From Antarcticirhabdus aurantiaca (GTDB lineage Bacteria > Pseudomonadota > Alphaproteobacteria > Rhizobiales > Rhizobiaceae), in assembly GCF_009765365.1 (NCBI RefSeq), contig NZ_VTOM01000022.1, forward strand, positions 1 to 64,000: 64,000 nt of DNA. The letters run 5' to 3'. Below the pieces are notes generated by a model. It made no database searches, was not told the DNA's origin, and was given only the letters and a program-made list of their open reading frames with translations. A program made the position numbers and the translations under genes. Shown piece by piece: positions 1 through 10,210 of this stretch (the first letter of the stretch is position 1; the number at the start of each line of letters is the position of its first letter).

Positions 1-24
1 AAAGCATCGCCCCGATCGGCGATG
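1..24 (-). terminator. Possible rho-independent terminator at window edge
   Basis: Read on the minus strand, CATCGCC and GGCGATG form a 7-bp stem around a 6-base loop, followed by CTTT, which runs into the edge of the window. It lies about 155 bases downstream of the minus-strand tRNA-Val and could end its transcript. The T-run is cut off by the window edge, so this call is tentative. Confidence 0.35.
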
Positions 25-179
25 ATCCCCTCGTCAGCCTGCCAACCCTCGCAGTCTGATCTGCCCGGCCCAAGCCGGCAACCGTGGTGGCCCTTCGCGA
101 GCTACACCACGCCAAGGGACACGACCCCGGAAAACGAGGCGCACGAGCTCGTGGCCTTCGTCGACGTCGCCTAAGGCTC

Positions 180-255
180 TGGTGGGCGATGACGGACTCG
201 AACCGCCGACATCCTCGGTGTAAACGAGGCGCTCTACCAACTGAGCTAATCGCCC
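180..255 (-). tRNA. tRNA-Val (anticodon UAC)
   Basis: The reverse complement folds as a tRNA. The acceptor strands GGGCGAT and ATCGCCC pair, followed by discriminator A and an encoded CCA. The D-arm contains TTAGCTCAGTTGG. The anticodon stem CCTCG/CGAGG encloses the loop TTTACAC with anticodon TAC, which reads valine GUN codons. The T-arm has GGTTCGAGTCC. It is a complete 76-nt gene. Confidence 0.95.
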
Positions 256-1019
256 GCCGGGGTTCTATAGGTGGTCGGGACCTTCCGGCGCAAGTCGGCC
301 GGCCTGCGCGGCGCCCACTTGCGGCCGCATCGCTTCGGATCGGTGCAGTGCTGCGGTTTTCGCGCCTACGATCGGATCTGAATGGTTCCGCCGACCGAGG
401 GTGGCTTCACTGCTCAGTTGAAAGCCCTTCGCCACCGCAATTCAGCTCGTGAAGGTTGCGGCGGCGATGCCGACGATCCAGCGACGACTGACCACTCGTC
501 CCGTCAGGACGGCCGAGATTTCGGACTTGAACAGATCTCATGGCTCCGTCCCCAGTTCTTCCATAATTTAGGGTGTTGACGATCAGCCCGCTAAGGAGCT
601 TCCGAATTCTCGACGGCGCGGATGCCCTATCATGTAAAAGAACACGTTGGTCGCGAGCGTCTCAATTCGGTCTAGACCGATGAACAGAGACGAGACAGGA
701 AGGGCGGCGAGCCATTTGGCTTGGCTTTGATTTGGATCAATGCGCGGTCGTGCGCCCGAGCACTAAGCATGGGGCGCCATTCATCCACGAGCAATCGAAA
801 CGGTCGGCCGCTTCACCTCAGCTGGTTCTTCGTGAGCTTCCCTCCGCCGCCGCTTGGACGACGGCTGACCGGCATCGCTCCGCTGATGACGTCCCGCAGC
901 CGAGGCACCCGCTCATCGGACTGCCGGAAACGGCGTCGCCCCGGGACCTGTCCCTTTCGGCTCGGTCGGATGAGCGGTTCGAAGCGATGTCAGCTTCACG
1001 TTGAAAGAGGAAGACAGCC
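256..1019. other. Gene-free region upstream of the stress-protein pair
   Basis: No open reading frame here resembles a known protein; those present are short, arginine/serine-rich and overlap one another in several frames. The one clear signal is an FNR/FixK-type palindrome near 730. A purine-rich Shine-Dalgarno (AAAGAGGAAG) precedes the gene at 1020. The stretch between the palindrome and that gene (about 280 bases) would be a long 5' leader if transcription starts near the site. Confidence 0.5.
727..740. promoter_or_regulatory. FNR/FixK-type binding site (anaerobox)
   Basis: TTGAT-TTGG-ATCAA is a perfect match to the TTGAT-N4-ATCAA consensus bound by Crp/Fnr-family oxygen regulators (Fnr, FnrL, FixK). 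It is the only such palindrome noticed around this locus. The next genes downstream on the plus strand encode universal stress proteins, which are frequent targets of FixK/FnrL in alphaproteobacteria. The distance to the first start codon (279 bases) is longer than usual. Confidence 0.7.
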
Positions 1020-1469
1020 ATGTATGCCAACATTCTCGCCGCCACCGACGGATCCGAGCTCGCCACGCGCGGCGTGAGGCATGCCATCGACCTGGCCAAG
1101 CTCACCGGCGCGCGGCTGGTGCTCGTCACGGTGTCGGAGCCGTTTCCATTTCTCGGAGCCGGCTCGGAGGCCGGCTGGGGCGTGACCGGAGAGGACATCT
1201 TGCGGTTCCGGCAGGTCAACGAGGAGTCGGCTCGGCAGGTGCTGGCCGAGGCCAAGCGCCTCGCCGACGAGGCGGGCGTTCCGGCGACGACCTTCCATGT
1301 CAGCGACTCGAATCCGGCGTTCGGCATCGTCGACACGGCCAAGGCTCAGGGCTGCGACCTCATCGTCGTCGCGTCGCACGGTCGTCGGGGACTGCAGCGG
1401 CTGATCCTGGGAAGCGAAACGAACGAAGTGCTGGTGACGAGCTCGGTTCCCGTTCTCGTCGTGCGCTGA
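1020..1469 (+). CDS. Universal stress protein, UspA family (single domain)
   Basis: A 149-residue protein of normal single Usp-domain length. It starts with the family's typical N-terminus (MYANILAATDGSELA), in which the Asp after strand 1 contacts the adenine nucleotide in ATP-binding members. The C-terminus carries VVASHGRRGLQRLILGSETN followed by VPVLVVR, matching the G-2x-G-9x-G(S/T) nucleotide-binding loop of ATP-binding Usps. It is cytoplasmic and is associated in the family with survival of starvation, redox or oxygen stress. A good ribosome site (GAGGAAG) supports the chosen ATG. The FNR/FixK palindrome upstream suggests induction under low oxygen. A second, double-domain Usp gene follows after 100 bases on the same strand. 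Confidence 0.93.
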   Translation: MYANILAATDGSELATRGVRHAIDLAKLTGARLVLVTVSEPFPFLGAGSEAGWGVTGEDILRFRQVNEESARQVLAEAKRLADEAGVPATTFHVSDSNPAFGIVDTAKAQGCDLIVVASHGRRGLQRLILGSETNEVLVTSSVPVLVVR

Positions 1470-1569
1470 AGCGGAGCGTCTGCACGGTTCTTCGCCGGGT
1501 GAGGGCGACGCCGGCAGGCTTCCATCATCCAGCCATCGGGATCGCAGTTCGCAAACGGGAGCAAACATC

Positions 1570-2418
1570 ATGTCATATGGCTACAAGAACATCCTCCTCC
1601 CGCTTCTTCCGGAAGCGGACGGTCGCACCTCGCCGAGCCCCGCCACCAAGCTCGTCATCGAGATGGCTCGGCGCTTTTCGGGCTTCGTCAGCGTCGACTT
1701 CCTGCTGCCGCAGTCCGCATGGGTTCCCTACAGCCTCCTGACCGACATGCCGCGCCAGCTTCTCACGGCCGAAGCCAAGCGGCTGGAGGAGGGCGCCCAG
1801 GCCAATCTCGACCGCGCTGCCACCGCGATCGCCGATGCCGGCGTCGCGGTGGACAAGCACCTGATCGCGCTCGACTTCCTCGCGCTTCTCGGCCGGGCCG
1901 CCATTCGCGCGCAGCTCCAGGACGTCATCGTCATGGACGTGGGAAGCGCGGGGCTGCGGGACGAGCGGGAGATCGTCGAGGCGTACCTGTTCCGCACCGG
2001 GCGACCGCTGATCCGGGTGCCGGAGGGCGTCGAGCCGACCGTGCCGCGGCGGGTTCTCGTGGCTTGGGACGGAAGCCTTCCCTCGATGCGGGCGGTGCGC
2101 GAAGCGCTGCCGATCCTCCAGGCGGCCGAGGGCGTCGAGATCGTCACCGTGAAGGGCGAAAAGGACGTATCCGACATCGCTCCGGGGGAGAGGCTGTCGG
2201 CCTATCTCGGGCATCACGGCGTCACGACGCGGCAGACGCGACTCACCGCGCCGCATCGGGACGTCGCGGAAACGCTGCGCAACCATGCCTTCGAGGCGAG
2301 CTCCGACATGATCGTCATGGGCGCCTATGCCCATTCGAGGCTTCAACAGGCCGTGCTCGGCGGCGTGACGTCGGCGCTCCTCGATCGCTGCCCCATCCCG
2401 CTGCTACTCGCCCACTGA
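1570..2418 (+). CDS. Universal stress protein, tandem two-domain form
   Basis: A 282-residue protein that looks like two Usp folds in tandem. The N-terminal half (about residues 1-150, beginning YKNILLPLLPEADG) has lost the glycine nucleotide loop. The C-terminal half (about 155-282, beginning RRVLVAWDGSLPSMRAVREA) ends in MGAYAHSRLQQAVLGGVTSA and keeps a G-2x/3x-G loop. Such double-domain Usps are common in alphaproteobacteria and are tied to stress survival; ligand and partner are unknown. It shares orientation and probably the oxygen-responsive promoter with the single-domain Usp gene upstream. The ATG is preceded by GGGAG. Confidence 0.9.
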   Translation: MSYGYKNILLPLLPEADGRTSPSPATKLVIEMARRFSGFVSVDFLLPQSAWVPYSLLTDMPRQLLTAEAKRLEEGAQANLDRAATAIADAGVAVDKHLIALDFLALLGRAAIRAQLQDVIVMDVGSAGLRDEREIVEAYLFRTGRPLIRVPEGVEPTVPRRVLVAWDGSLPSMRAVREALPILQAAEGVEIVTVKGEKDVSDIAPGERLSAYLGHHGVTTRQTRLTAPHRDVAETLRNHAFEASSDMIVMGAYAHSRLQQAVLGGVTSALLDRCPIPLLLAH

Positions 2419-2790
2419 CAATCGAGAAGCAGAGACCCGCGACGTCCGACCGGCCGACGGGGCCGGTCCGGCTGGCGGGGGATCGACCACGTCGCCCGGC
2501 ACGATCTCCCTCGGTCCGCATCCTCCCGGGTCAAAGCGCCGGACTCAGTTTTGGACCAACTCGTTCGGCCCGCATCGCGCTTCCCCACCGCGCCGGACCG
2601 CCGAAATGCCGGGCCGCCACCCGGAGTAGAGGTCGCAGCCAAACTCCTTTAATTAAGGTCGTGGAGGGTGCGAAATCACCTGAGACGACGTCTTCGAGGA
2701 CCTCTGGCCAACAAATCGTTGCCGTGCTTCGCATCTCCTTGATGTCCGACTTCGCGTCCGTAGAAGCTGCGGGCGACGTGGGGAAATGCA
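2419..2790. other. Intergenic region upstream of the hybrid kinase
   Basis: No credible gene is seen. It contains an AT-rich near-palindrome (CCTTTAATTAAGG at about 2646-2658) in otherwise GC-rich DNA, which could be part of a promoter for the downstream kinase, and a GGGGAAA ribosome site just before 2791. No known operator consensus was recognised. Confidence 0.4.
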
Positions 2791-4356
<1,566 letters not shown>

Positions 4357-4659
4357 CCCGCCCGCGTTCGACCCGGCTGTTGGCCGAGCCTGCCGAGCGT
4401 CGACGACGGATGCCTCGATCACCACGAGCTGCGGAAGCGTCGCGGCGCCGCATCTTTTCCGAGGGTAAATGACCGGACGCATCGTCCGGCGAGCTTCGCC
4501 GACCGCTGCCGGCGTCGGCTTGTTTGACCTTTTTGCAACAGCCGAGGGGACCGCAAAAACCTCTGAAAGAGCCTTCCGAGAATCGCTTGACAGGGAAGGC
4601 CTCGCCCCGTAGATCACCCCTCACGAGCCGCGGGGACACACAGTCGAGCGGCTCACAGC
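4357..4659. other. Intergenic region before tRNA-Asp
   Basis: No gene or recognised regulatory motif is seen between the kinase stop and the tRNA. The part just before the tRNA should hold its promoter, and TTGACA-like text (cgcTTGACAgg near 4585) is compatible with a -35 element, but no matching -10 was pinned down. Confidence 0.3.
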
Positions 4660-4736
4660 GCGGGTGTAGCTCAGTCGGTTAGAGTGCCGGCCTGTCACGC
4701 CGGAGGTCGCGGGTTCGAGCCCCGTCACTCGCGCCA
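4660..4736 (+). tRNA. tRNA-Asp (anticodon GUC)
   Basis: A complete 77-nt tRNA. The acceptor strands GCGGGTG and CACTCGC pair (one G-U), followed by discriminator G and an encoded CCA. The anticodon stem CCGGC/GCCGG holds the loop CTGTCAC with anticodon GTC, reading aspartate GAY codons. The T-arm has GGGTTCGAGCCC. Confidence 0.96.
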
Positions 4737-5082
4737 TCTTTCTTCTTCAGGAATGGCATCTTGTCGCGGATCAAGCCTGATCCGCTCTGCGGCGTCGAAG
4801 CCACTATCGTGGGTCGGCTTGCGGTCCACTGATAGGTCGGTGCTGCCGCACGTCCGGAGCCTTGCTGAATTTGGCCGGCGATGCGCGGCCGTCGCGAGCG
4901 ACTCGCGCTTGCTTCGGATTTGGGGACGTTCTAATCCTCGCCGCGCCGGACGGACCGCGCCCGGCCATTCGGCCGCATTGAATTCTCTCTCGCGAGCGCT
5001 CAAGTGAGGGGCAAGGGTTTCGGGCTAGCCCGGACACGCGCCTCTCGCGGCATTCGCCATCAAAAAATCGGGACGGTTGAGA
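4737..5082. other. Upstream region of the nuo operon
   Basis: This 346-bp stretch between tRNA-Asp and nuoA must contain the promoter of the complex I operon, but no convincing -35/-10 pair, FNR site or other operator was recognised. It contains a perfect 8-bp hairpin just after the tRNA, listed separately. Short ORFs here are arginine/serine-rich and look non-coding. Confidence 0.4.
4766..4785. repeat. Perfect inverted repeat downstream of tRNA-Asp
   Basis: GCGGATCA and TGATCCGC form an exact 8-bp stem around AGCC. It starts 30 bases after the tRNA end and could help terminate the tRNA transcript, although no T-run follows. It could also be a dimeric operator for the nuo promoter region. 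Confidence 0.45.
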
Positions 5083-5448
5083 GTGTCGGAGCTCCTCGCA
5101 TCCTATCTGCCGATCGTGATCTTCGTCGGCGTCGCCCTGTTCATCGGGCTGGCGCTTCTCGTGTCACCGTTCCTGCTCGCCTTCAAGGCGCCGGACGACG
5201 AGAAGCTGTCGGCTTACGAATGCGGCTTCGAGGCCTTCGACGATTCGCGCATGAAGTTCGACGTGCGATTCTATCTCGTGTCGATCCTGTTCATCATCTT
5301 CGATCTCGAAGTCGCCTTCCTGTTTCCCTGGGCGGCCGCCTTCGGCGACATCGGATGGTACGGGCTGTGGTCGATGACGGCGTTCCTCGGCGTGCTGACG
5401 ATCGGCTTCGTTTATGAGTGGAAGAAGGGTGCTCTCGAATGGGATTGA
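5083..5448 (+). CDS. nuoA: NADH-quinone oxidoreductase subunit A
   Basis: Membrane subunit of respiratory complex I, at the junction of the peripheral and membrane arms near the quinone site. It has three hydrophobic helices and the family signature [21 protein letters not shown] followed by [13 protein letters not shown] prefer the GTG start here, which gives 121 residues beginning [10 protein letters not shown], the usual length, over a TTG two codons upstream; GGACGG lies six bases before it. It is the first gene of the operon, and its end overlaps nuoB by 10 bases, implying translational coupling. Confidence 0.95.
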   Translation: MSELLASYLPIVIFVGVALFIGLALLVSPFLLAFKAPDDEKLSAYECGFEAFDDSRMKFDVRFYLVSILFIIFDLEVAFLFPWAAAFGDIGWYGLWSMTAFLGVLTIGFVYEWKKGALEWD

Positions 5449-6047
5449 GCGACCGTAGTCAGAACCTGCCGCTGCTGGCGCCCGCGACCGACCTCGGTTC
5501 CGCGCCGGCCGCCGCGCGCGGGCTCGCCGTGCCCGGCCAAGTGCCGGCGGCGCGCGACCCGTTCGTCACCGAGATCAATGACGAGCTTTCCGACAAGGGC
5601 TTCATCGTCACCTCGACCGAGGATCTGATCCAGTGGGCCCGCACGGGCTCGCTGATGTGGATGACCTTCGGTCTCGCCTGCTGCGCCGTCGAGATGATGC
5701 AGATGTCGATGCCGCGCTACGACGCCGAGCGCTTCGGCTTCGCGCCGCGCGCCTCTCCGCGCCAGTCGGACGTGATGATCGTGGCCGGCACCTTGACCAA
5801 CAAGATGGCCCCGGCGCTGCGCAAGGTCTACGACCAGATGCCGGAGCCGCGCTACGTCATCTCGATGGGCTCCTGCGCCAACGGCGGCGGCTACTATCAT
5901 TATTCCTATTCGGTGGTGCGCGGCTGCGACCGCGTCGTGCCGGTGGACATCTACGTGCCGGGCTGCCCGCCGACCGCGGAGGCGCTGCTCTACGGCGTGC
6001 TTCTTCTCCAGAAGAAGATCCGCCGCACCGGCACGATCGAGCGCTGA
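5439..6047 (+). CDS. nuoB: NADH-quinone oxidoreductase subunit B (cluster N2)
   Basis: A 202-residue peripheral-arm subunit that holds the terminal 4Fe-4S cluster N2, which passes electrons to ubiquinone. The cluster cysteines are visible: the tandem Cys81-Cys82 in [11 protein letters not shown], Cys146 in MGSCANGGG and Cys176 in [10 protein letters not shown]. The ATG used gives MGLSDRSQ and lies inside the last codons of nuoA; an upstream in-frame start would sit deep inside nuoA. The first 40 residues are a variable Ala/Pro-rich extension, normal for alphaproteobacterial NuoB. Confidence 0.97.
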   Translation: MGLSDRSQNLPLLAPATDLGSAPAAARGLAVPGQVPAARDPFVTEINDELSDKGFIVTSTEDLIQWARTGSLMWMTFGLACCAVEMMQMSMPRYDAERFGFAPRASPRQSDVMIVAGTLTNKMAPALRKVYDQMPEPRYVISMGSCANGGGYYHYSYSVVRGCDRVVPVDIYVPGCPPTAEALLYGVLLLQKKIRRTGTIER

Positions 6048-6060
6048 GGGCGAGAACGAT

Positions 6061-6669
6061 ATGTGGGCTCCTTCGATCGACGAGATGGCCGACTACGTGG
6101 TCGAGGCGCTCGGCGACAAGCTCGCCGGGCACAGCCGCGCCTTCGGCGAGCTGACGCTGACGGTCACGCCCGACACGCTGATCCCGGTCGTGTCCTTCCT
6201 GCGCGACGATCCGCAGACGCGCTTCGTCTGCTTCATCGACGTGTGCGGCGTCGACTATCCGAACCGCGAGAAGCGCTTCGAGGTTGTCACCCACCTCCTG
6301 TCGCCGCAGCAGAACCAGCGCATCCGCCTTAAGCTCTCGGTCGCCGAGGACGAGACGGTGCCGTCGCTGACGGGCCTCTATCCCGGCGCCGACTGGTTCG
6401 AGCGGGAGGCCTACGATCTCTACGGCATCCTCTTCACCGGCCATCCGGACCTGCGCCGCATCCTCACCGACTACGGCTTCGAGGGGCATCCGCTGCGCAA
6501 GGACTTCCCGCTGACCGGCTTCGTCGAGGTTCGCTACGACGACGTTTTGAAGCAGGTCGTCTACGAGCCGGTGCAGCTACGCCAGGAGTTCCGCCAGTTC
6601 GACTTCCTGTCGCCCTGGGAAGGCACGGAATACGTTCTGCCGGGCGACGAGAAGGCGCGGGCGAACTGA
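6061..6669 (+). CDS. nuoC: NADH-quinone oxidoreductase subunit C (30 kDa)
   Basis: A 202-residue peripheral-arm subunit without a redox cluster, next to NuoD near the quinone chamber. The 30-kDa signature [25 protein letters not shown] is present, as is the C-terminal [13 protein letters not shown] and REFRQFDF. As in most alphaproteobacteria it is separate from NuoD rather than fused. A GFA-family gene starts two bases after its stop. Confidence 0.96.
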   Translation: MWAPSIDEMADYVVEALGDKLAGHSRAFGELTLTVTPDTLIPVVSFLRDDPQTRFVCFIDVCGVDYPNREKRFEVVTHLLSPQQNQRIRLKLSVAEDETVPSLTGLYPGADWFEREAYDLYGILFTGHPDLRRILTDYGFEGHPLRKDFPLTGFVEVRYDDVLKQVVYEPVQLRQEFRQFDFLSPWEGTEYVLPGDEKARAN

Positions 6670-6670
6670 G

Positions 6671-7111
6671 ATGCCGGCGGCGGGCGAGCCTCTTTCCGGG
6701 CAATGCCTGTGCGGCGCGGTTGCCTTCACGGCGCGCCCGCTAAAGCCGGAGATGGACGTCTGCCACTGCGGCATGTGCCGGCGCTGGTCGGGCGGCGTCT
6801 TCATGGCCGTGCCCTGCACGGATGTGAGCGTCGCCGACGACGCGGCGCTCGGCGTGTACGCTTCGTCGGAATGGGGCGAGCGCGTGTTCTGCCGGACCTG
6901 CGGCGCCAGCCTTTTCTGGCGGATGCGGGACGGCAGCGGCCACGTCGCGGTCTCCATGCCTGCCTTCGAGAATTCCGAACTCTTCGTTTTCGCCGAAGAA
7001 ATCTTTATCGACGACAAGCCGTCGACCTACGAATTCGCCGGGGAGCGCCGTCGCCTGACGGGCGCGGAAACCCAGGATCAGTTCGTCGGATCGCAAGAAA
7101 AGGCTGAGTGA
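6671..7111 (+). CDS. GFA-family zinc protein inside the nuo operon
   Basis: 146 residues with the GFA/CENP-V fold pattern: QCLCGAV, then [12 protein letters not shown], then [10 protein letters not shown], giving the paired cysteines that bind two zinc ions in the glutathione-dependent formaldehyde-activating enzyme (Gfa) of Paracoccus. Many GFA-family proteins are uncharacterised and do not act on formaldehyde, so the substrate is not known. It starts two bases after nuoC and its TGA overlaps the ATG of nuoD by one base, so it is translated as part of the operon. Complex I operons normally run nuoC-nuoD without it. Confidence 0.85.
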   Translation: MPAAGEPLSGQCLCGAVAFTARPLKPEMDVCHCGMCRRWSGGVFMAVPCTDVSVADDAALGVYASSEWGERVFCRTCGASLFWRMRDGSGHVAVSMPAFENSELFVFAEEIFIDDKPSTYEFAGERRRLTGAETQDQFVGSQEKAE

Positions 7112-8301
7112 TGGCCGAGATCGACGTCCGCAACTTCAACATCAACTTCGGTCCGCAGCATCCGGCCGCGCACGGCGTGCTCCGCCTCGTGCTGGAGCTC
7201 GACGGCGAGGTGGTCGAGCGCGTCGACCCGCATATCGGCCTGCTTCACCGCGGCACCGAGAAGCTGATCGAGCAGAAGACCTACCTCCAGGCGCTGCCGT
7301 ACTTCGATCGGCTCGATTACGTCGCGCCGATGAACCAGGAGCACGCCTTCTGCCTCGCCGTCGAGAAGCTCGCCGGCGTGACGGTTCCGCGGCGCGGACA
7401 GGTCATCCGCGTCCTTTACAGCGAGATCGGCCGCATCCTCTCCCACCTCCTCAACGTGACGACCCAGGCCATGGACGTCGGCGCGCTGACGCCCCCGCTC
7501 TGGGGCTTCGAGGAGCGCGAGAAGCTCATGGTCTTCTACGAGCGGGCGTCCGGCGCGCGCATGCACGCGGCCTATTTCCGGCCGGGCGGCGTCCACCAGG
7601 ACATCCCGGCGCAGCTCGTCGACGACATCGGCGAGTGGATCGACCCGTTCCTGAAGACCTGCGACGACATCGACGAGCTGCTGACGGGCAACCGCATCTT
7701 CAAGCAGCGCAACGTCGACATCGGCGTCGTCAGCCTGGAGGACGCCTTCGCCTGGGGGTTCTCGGGCGTGATGGTGCGCGGCTCGGGCGCCGCCTGGGAC
7801 CTTCGCAAGTCGCAGCCCTACGAGTGCTACGATGAGATGGAGTTCGACATCCCGATCGGGAAGAACGGCGACTGCTACGACCGCTACCTCATCCGCATGG
7901 TCGAGATGCGCGAGTCGGCGAAGATCATGCGCCAGTGCGTCGAGCTTTTGCAGGGTCCCGAGCGCGTCGGCCCCGTCACCTCGACGGACGGCAAGGTGGC
8001 GCCGCCGAAGCGCGGCGAGATGAAGCGCTCGATGGAAGCGCTCATCCACCACTTCAAGCTCTACACCGAGGGCTTCCACGTGCCGGAGGGCGAAGTCTAC
8101 GCGGCCGTCGAGGCGCCGAAGGGCGAGTTCGGCGTCTATCTCGTAGCGGACGGCACCAACAAGCCGCACCGCTGCAAGATCCGCGCCCCGGGCTACGCGC
8201 ACCTCCAGGCGATGGACTTCCTCTGCCGCGGGCACCTGCTCGCGGACGTGTCGGCGGTGCTGGGCTCCTGCGACATCGTCTTCGGCGAGGTCGACCGCTG
8301 A
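7111..8301 (+). CDS. nuoD: NADH-quinone oxidoreductase subunit D (49 kDa)
   Basis: A 396-residue subunit that forms the quinone-binding pocket with NuoB. It has the family motifs [35 protein letters not shown] and the C-terminal DIVFGEVDR. The ATG overlapping the upstream TGA is chosen over the GTG one codon earlier. The length is normal. Confidence 0.97.
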   Translation: MAEIDVRNFNINFGPQHPAAHGVLRLVLELDGEVVERVDPHIGLLHRGTEKLIEQKTYLQALPYFDRLDYVAPMNQEHAFCLAVEKLAGVTVPRRGQVIRVLYSEIGRILSHLLNVTTQAMDVGALTPPLWGFEEREKLMVFYERASGARMHAAYFRPGGVHQDIPAQLVDDIGEWIDPFLKTCDDIDELLTGNRIFKQRNVDIGVVSLEDAFAWGFSGVMVRGSGAAWDLRKSQPYECYDEMEFDIPIGKNGDCYDRYLIRMVEMRESAKIMRQCVELLQGPERVGPVTSTDGKVAPPKRGEMKRSMEALIHHFKLYTEGFHVPEGEVYAAVEAPKGEFGVYLVADGTNKPHRCKIRAPGYAHLQAMDFLCRGHLLADVSAVLGSCDIVFGEVDR

Positions 8302-8333
8302 CGGCCGACGCCGAGTTCTGATAGGTTGCGGCC

Positions 8334-8909
8334 ATGAGCAGGGCCGCACCGACACCCATGACCGTCGAGGAGTTCCTGGCCTGGGCCGAGATCCAGCCGG
8401 GTGAAAGCCGCTACGAACTCATCGACGGCATTCCCGTCCGGCTGATGGCACCGGAAGCCGCACGGCACGTCGACGCCAAGGCTCGGATCTGGCTGTTGAT
8501 GAGCCGAGCGATCCGAAGCGCAGCCTTGCCTTGCCGCGCCTTCGTGGACGGGATCGGCGTCAGGACGGACAAACGCGGCTACCGCATCCCCGACGTCACC
8601 GTGACCTGCGGCACCGTCGACGACGGCTCCGCCATCGTTGAAGACCCCATCGTCCTCGTGGAAGTGGTTTCGCCGGGCAGCACCCGGCGCGATGCCGGAG
8701 ACAAGCTTCTCGACTACTTCCGCATCGGCAGCCTGGTTCACTACCTCATCGTCTACCCGGACGCCGGTCGCATCGTCCACCATCGTCGGGAACCTGGCGC
8801 CGAGACCATCGAGACCCGCATTCTTGCCGAGGGCAACGTTGTCCTTGATCCGCCGGGCTTTTCTGTCGCAGTTCCAGCCCTTCTGGGCCAGGAGCAAATT
8901 CCTATCTAG
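8334..8909 (+). CDS. Uma2/DUF820-family PD-(D/E)XK nuclease-like protein in the nuo operon
   Basis: A 191-residue member of the Uma2 (DUF820) family: N-terminal MTVEEFLAWAE, ESRYELIDGIP, then RIPDVTVTCG and LVEVVSPGSTRRDAGDKLLDY, matching the family's endonuclease-like core with the PD...(E)VxSPS-like strand. These proteins are predicted nucleases, abundant in cyanobacteria and scattered in alphaproteobacteria; no role is established. It sits between nuoD and nuoE, 32 bases after nuoD and 124 before nuoE, in the same direction, so it should be co-transcribed. It is not part of complex I in any known organism and looks acquired. A second, divergent family member lies between gatA and gatB. Confidence 0.85.
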   Translation: MSRAAPTPMTVEEFLAWAEIQPGESRYELIDGIPVRLMAPEAARHVDAKARIWLLMSRAIRSAALPCRAFVDGIGVRTDKRGYRIPDVTVTCGTVDDGSAIVEDPIVLVEVVSPGSTRRDAGDKLLDYFRIGSLVHYLIVYPDAGRIVHHRREPGAETIETRILAEGNVVLDPPGFSVAVPALLGQEQIPI

Positions 8910-9033
8910 GGGAGGCGAGAGCGTGCTCCAAATGCATGGAATTGTGCGGCCACGCGACGCTGGTCTTTTGTCGTTCATGTGATAGAACGCGCCGCAACAC
9001 GACAGCTTATAAACATTCTCAAGTCGAGGTCCG

Positions 9034-10191
9034 ATGTCGGTCAGACGTCTCGCCGAAGCCGCCGTTCAGCCGCCGAGCTTCGCCTTTTCTGACGAAAACG
9101 CCGCTTGGGCCGAAGCGACGATCCTGAAGTATCCGGAAGGACGCCAGCAGAGCGCGGTGATCCCGCTGCTCATGCGCGCCCAGGAACAGGATGGCTGGGT
9201 CACAAAGGCCGCCATCGAGGCGATCGCAGGCATGCTGCGCATGCCGCTGATCCGCGTGCTCGAGGTGGCGACGTTCTACACGCAGTTCCAGCTGAAGCCG
9301 GTCGGCACCCGGGCCCACATCCAGGTGTGCGGCACGACGCCCTGCATGCTGCGCGGCTCGGACGACCTGAAGACGGTCTGCAAGTCGAAGATCCATCCCG
9401 AGCCGTTCCATCTCAACGAGGGCGGCACGCTGTCCTGGGAAGAGGTGGAGTGCCTGGGCGCCTGCGTCAACGCGCCGATGGTGATGATCTTCCAGGACAC
9501 CTACGAGGACCTGACGCCCAAGCGGCTCGGCGAGATCATCGACGCCTTCGAGGCCGGCAAGGGCGCCGAGGTGAAGCCGGGTCCGCAGACCGACCGGCAC
9601 CTGTCCGTGCCGATCGGCGGCCTCACGACGCTGACCGAGGTCGACGAGGACGGCTCCGCCGAGGAAACCTCGCGCGGGACGACGACGCCGCGCTCCGCGC
9701 CGGCCGGTGCGGAGGCATCCGTGCCGCCGGCCCAGGCGGGGCGGCCGGACACCCATGCTGCCGAGACCGATCCGACCATCGCCGGCCCCGGCAAGGCGAA
9801 GCGCGAAGACAGCGCTCCGGCCGCGGCCGAGCCGACGACGAGCGACAAGCTCGTCGCCGAAGCCAGCCGTCCGGGCTCCGGCTCGGAAGGCGGCACCGTG
9901 GAGGGCCAGACCGGGGCCGAAGAGAAGGACGCCGCCGCCTTCGGCACGACGCCGTCCGACAAGGCGCCGGGCGACGCGCGGACCGAGGGCAAGCTGCGCG
10001 ACCAGGAAGCGGCCGCAGGCGACGCGGTGATCGCCGAGCGCAAGCTCGTCGACAACCCGGAAGGCACGGCCACCGAGCCGTCGCGGCGGAAAACGAACGA
10101 CACGGCCGGAGGCGAGCCCTTCGAGCCCGTGGTTGAGGCTAAGCGCAAGGACACGTCCGACACGTCGGGCGGCAGCCCGGCGAAGGACTGA
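9034..10191 (+). CDS. nuoE: NADH-quinone oxidoreductase subunit E with long C-terminal tail
   Basis: Peripheral-arm 24-kDa subunit holding the 2Fe-2S cluster N1a. Residues about 20-185 are the thioredoxin-like core, with ligands Cys99 and Cys104 ([12 protein letters not shown]) and Cys140 and Cys144 ([12 protein letters not shown]). Residues about 195-385 form a low-complexity tail rich in Ala, Glu, Gly, Thr and Pro, with no recognisable fold, which doubles the usual length of about 200 residues. Long tails occur in other rhizobial NuoE proteins, some with a helix-hairpin-helix-like end that is not seen here. GAGGTCCG precedes the ATG. Confidence 0.95.
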   Translation: MSVRRLAEAAVQPPSFAFSDENAAWAEATILKYPEGRQQSAVIPLLMRAQEQDGWVTKAAIEAIAGMLRMPLIRVLEVATFYTQFQLKPVGTRAHIQVCGTTPCMLRGSDDLKTVCKSKIHPEPFHLNEGGTLSWEEVECLGACVNAPMVMIFQDTYEDLTPKRLGEIIDAFEAGKGAEVKPGPQTDRHLSVPIGGLTTLTEVDEDGSAEETSRGTTTPRSAPAGAEASVPPAQAGRPDTHAAETDPTIAGPGKAKREDSAPAAAEPTTSDKLVAEASRPGSGSEGGTVEGQTGAEEKDAAAFGTTPSDKAPGDARTEGKLRDQEAAAGDAVIAERKLVDNPEGTATEPSRRKTNDTAGGEPFEPVVEAKRKDTSDTSGGSPAKD

Positions 10192-10210
10192 GGCGGTACG
10201 AGGACGGGCC

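Noticed and set aside
1020-2418. The two Usp genes as a recent tandem duplication
   Set aside because: The proteins differ strongly in length, domain number and sequence, so they are family members but not a recent duplicate pair.
2646-2658. AT-rich near-palindrome CCTTTAATTAAGG as a specific operator
   Set aside because: It matches no regulator consensus known to me, and its spacing differs from TTAA-N7-TTAA, so it is only noted as part of the intergenic region.
5077-5082. TTG start for nuoA two codons upstream of the GTG
   Set aside because: It adds two residues not typical of NuoA, and the GGACGG ribosome site would overlap it; the GTG has proper spacing.
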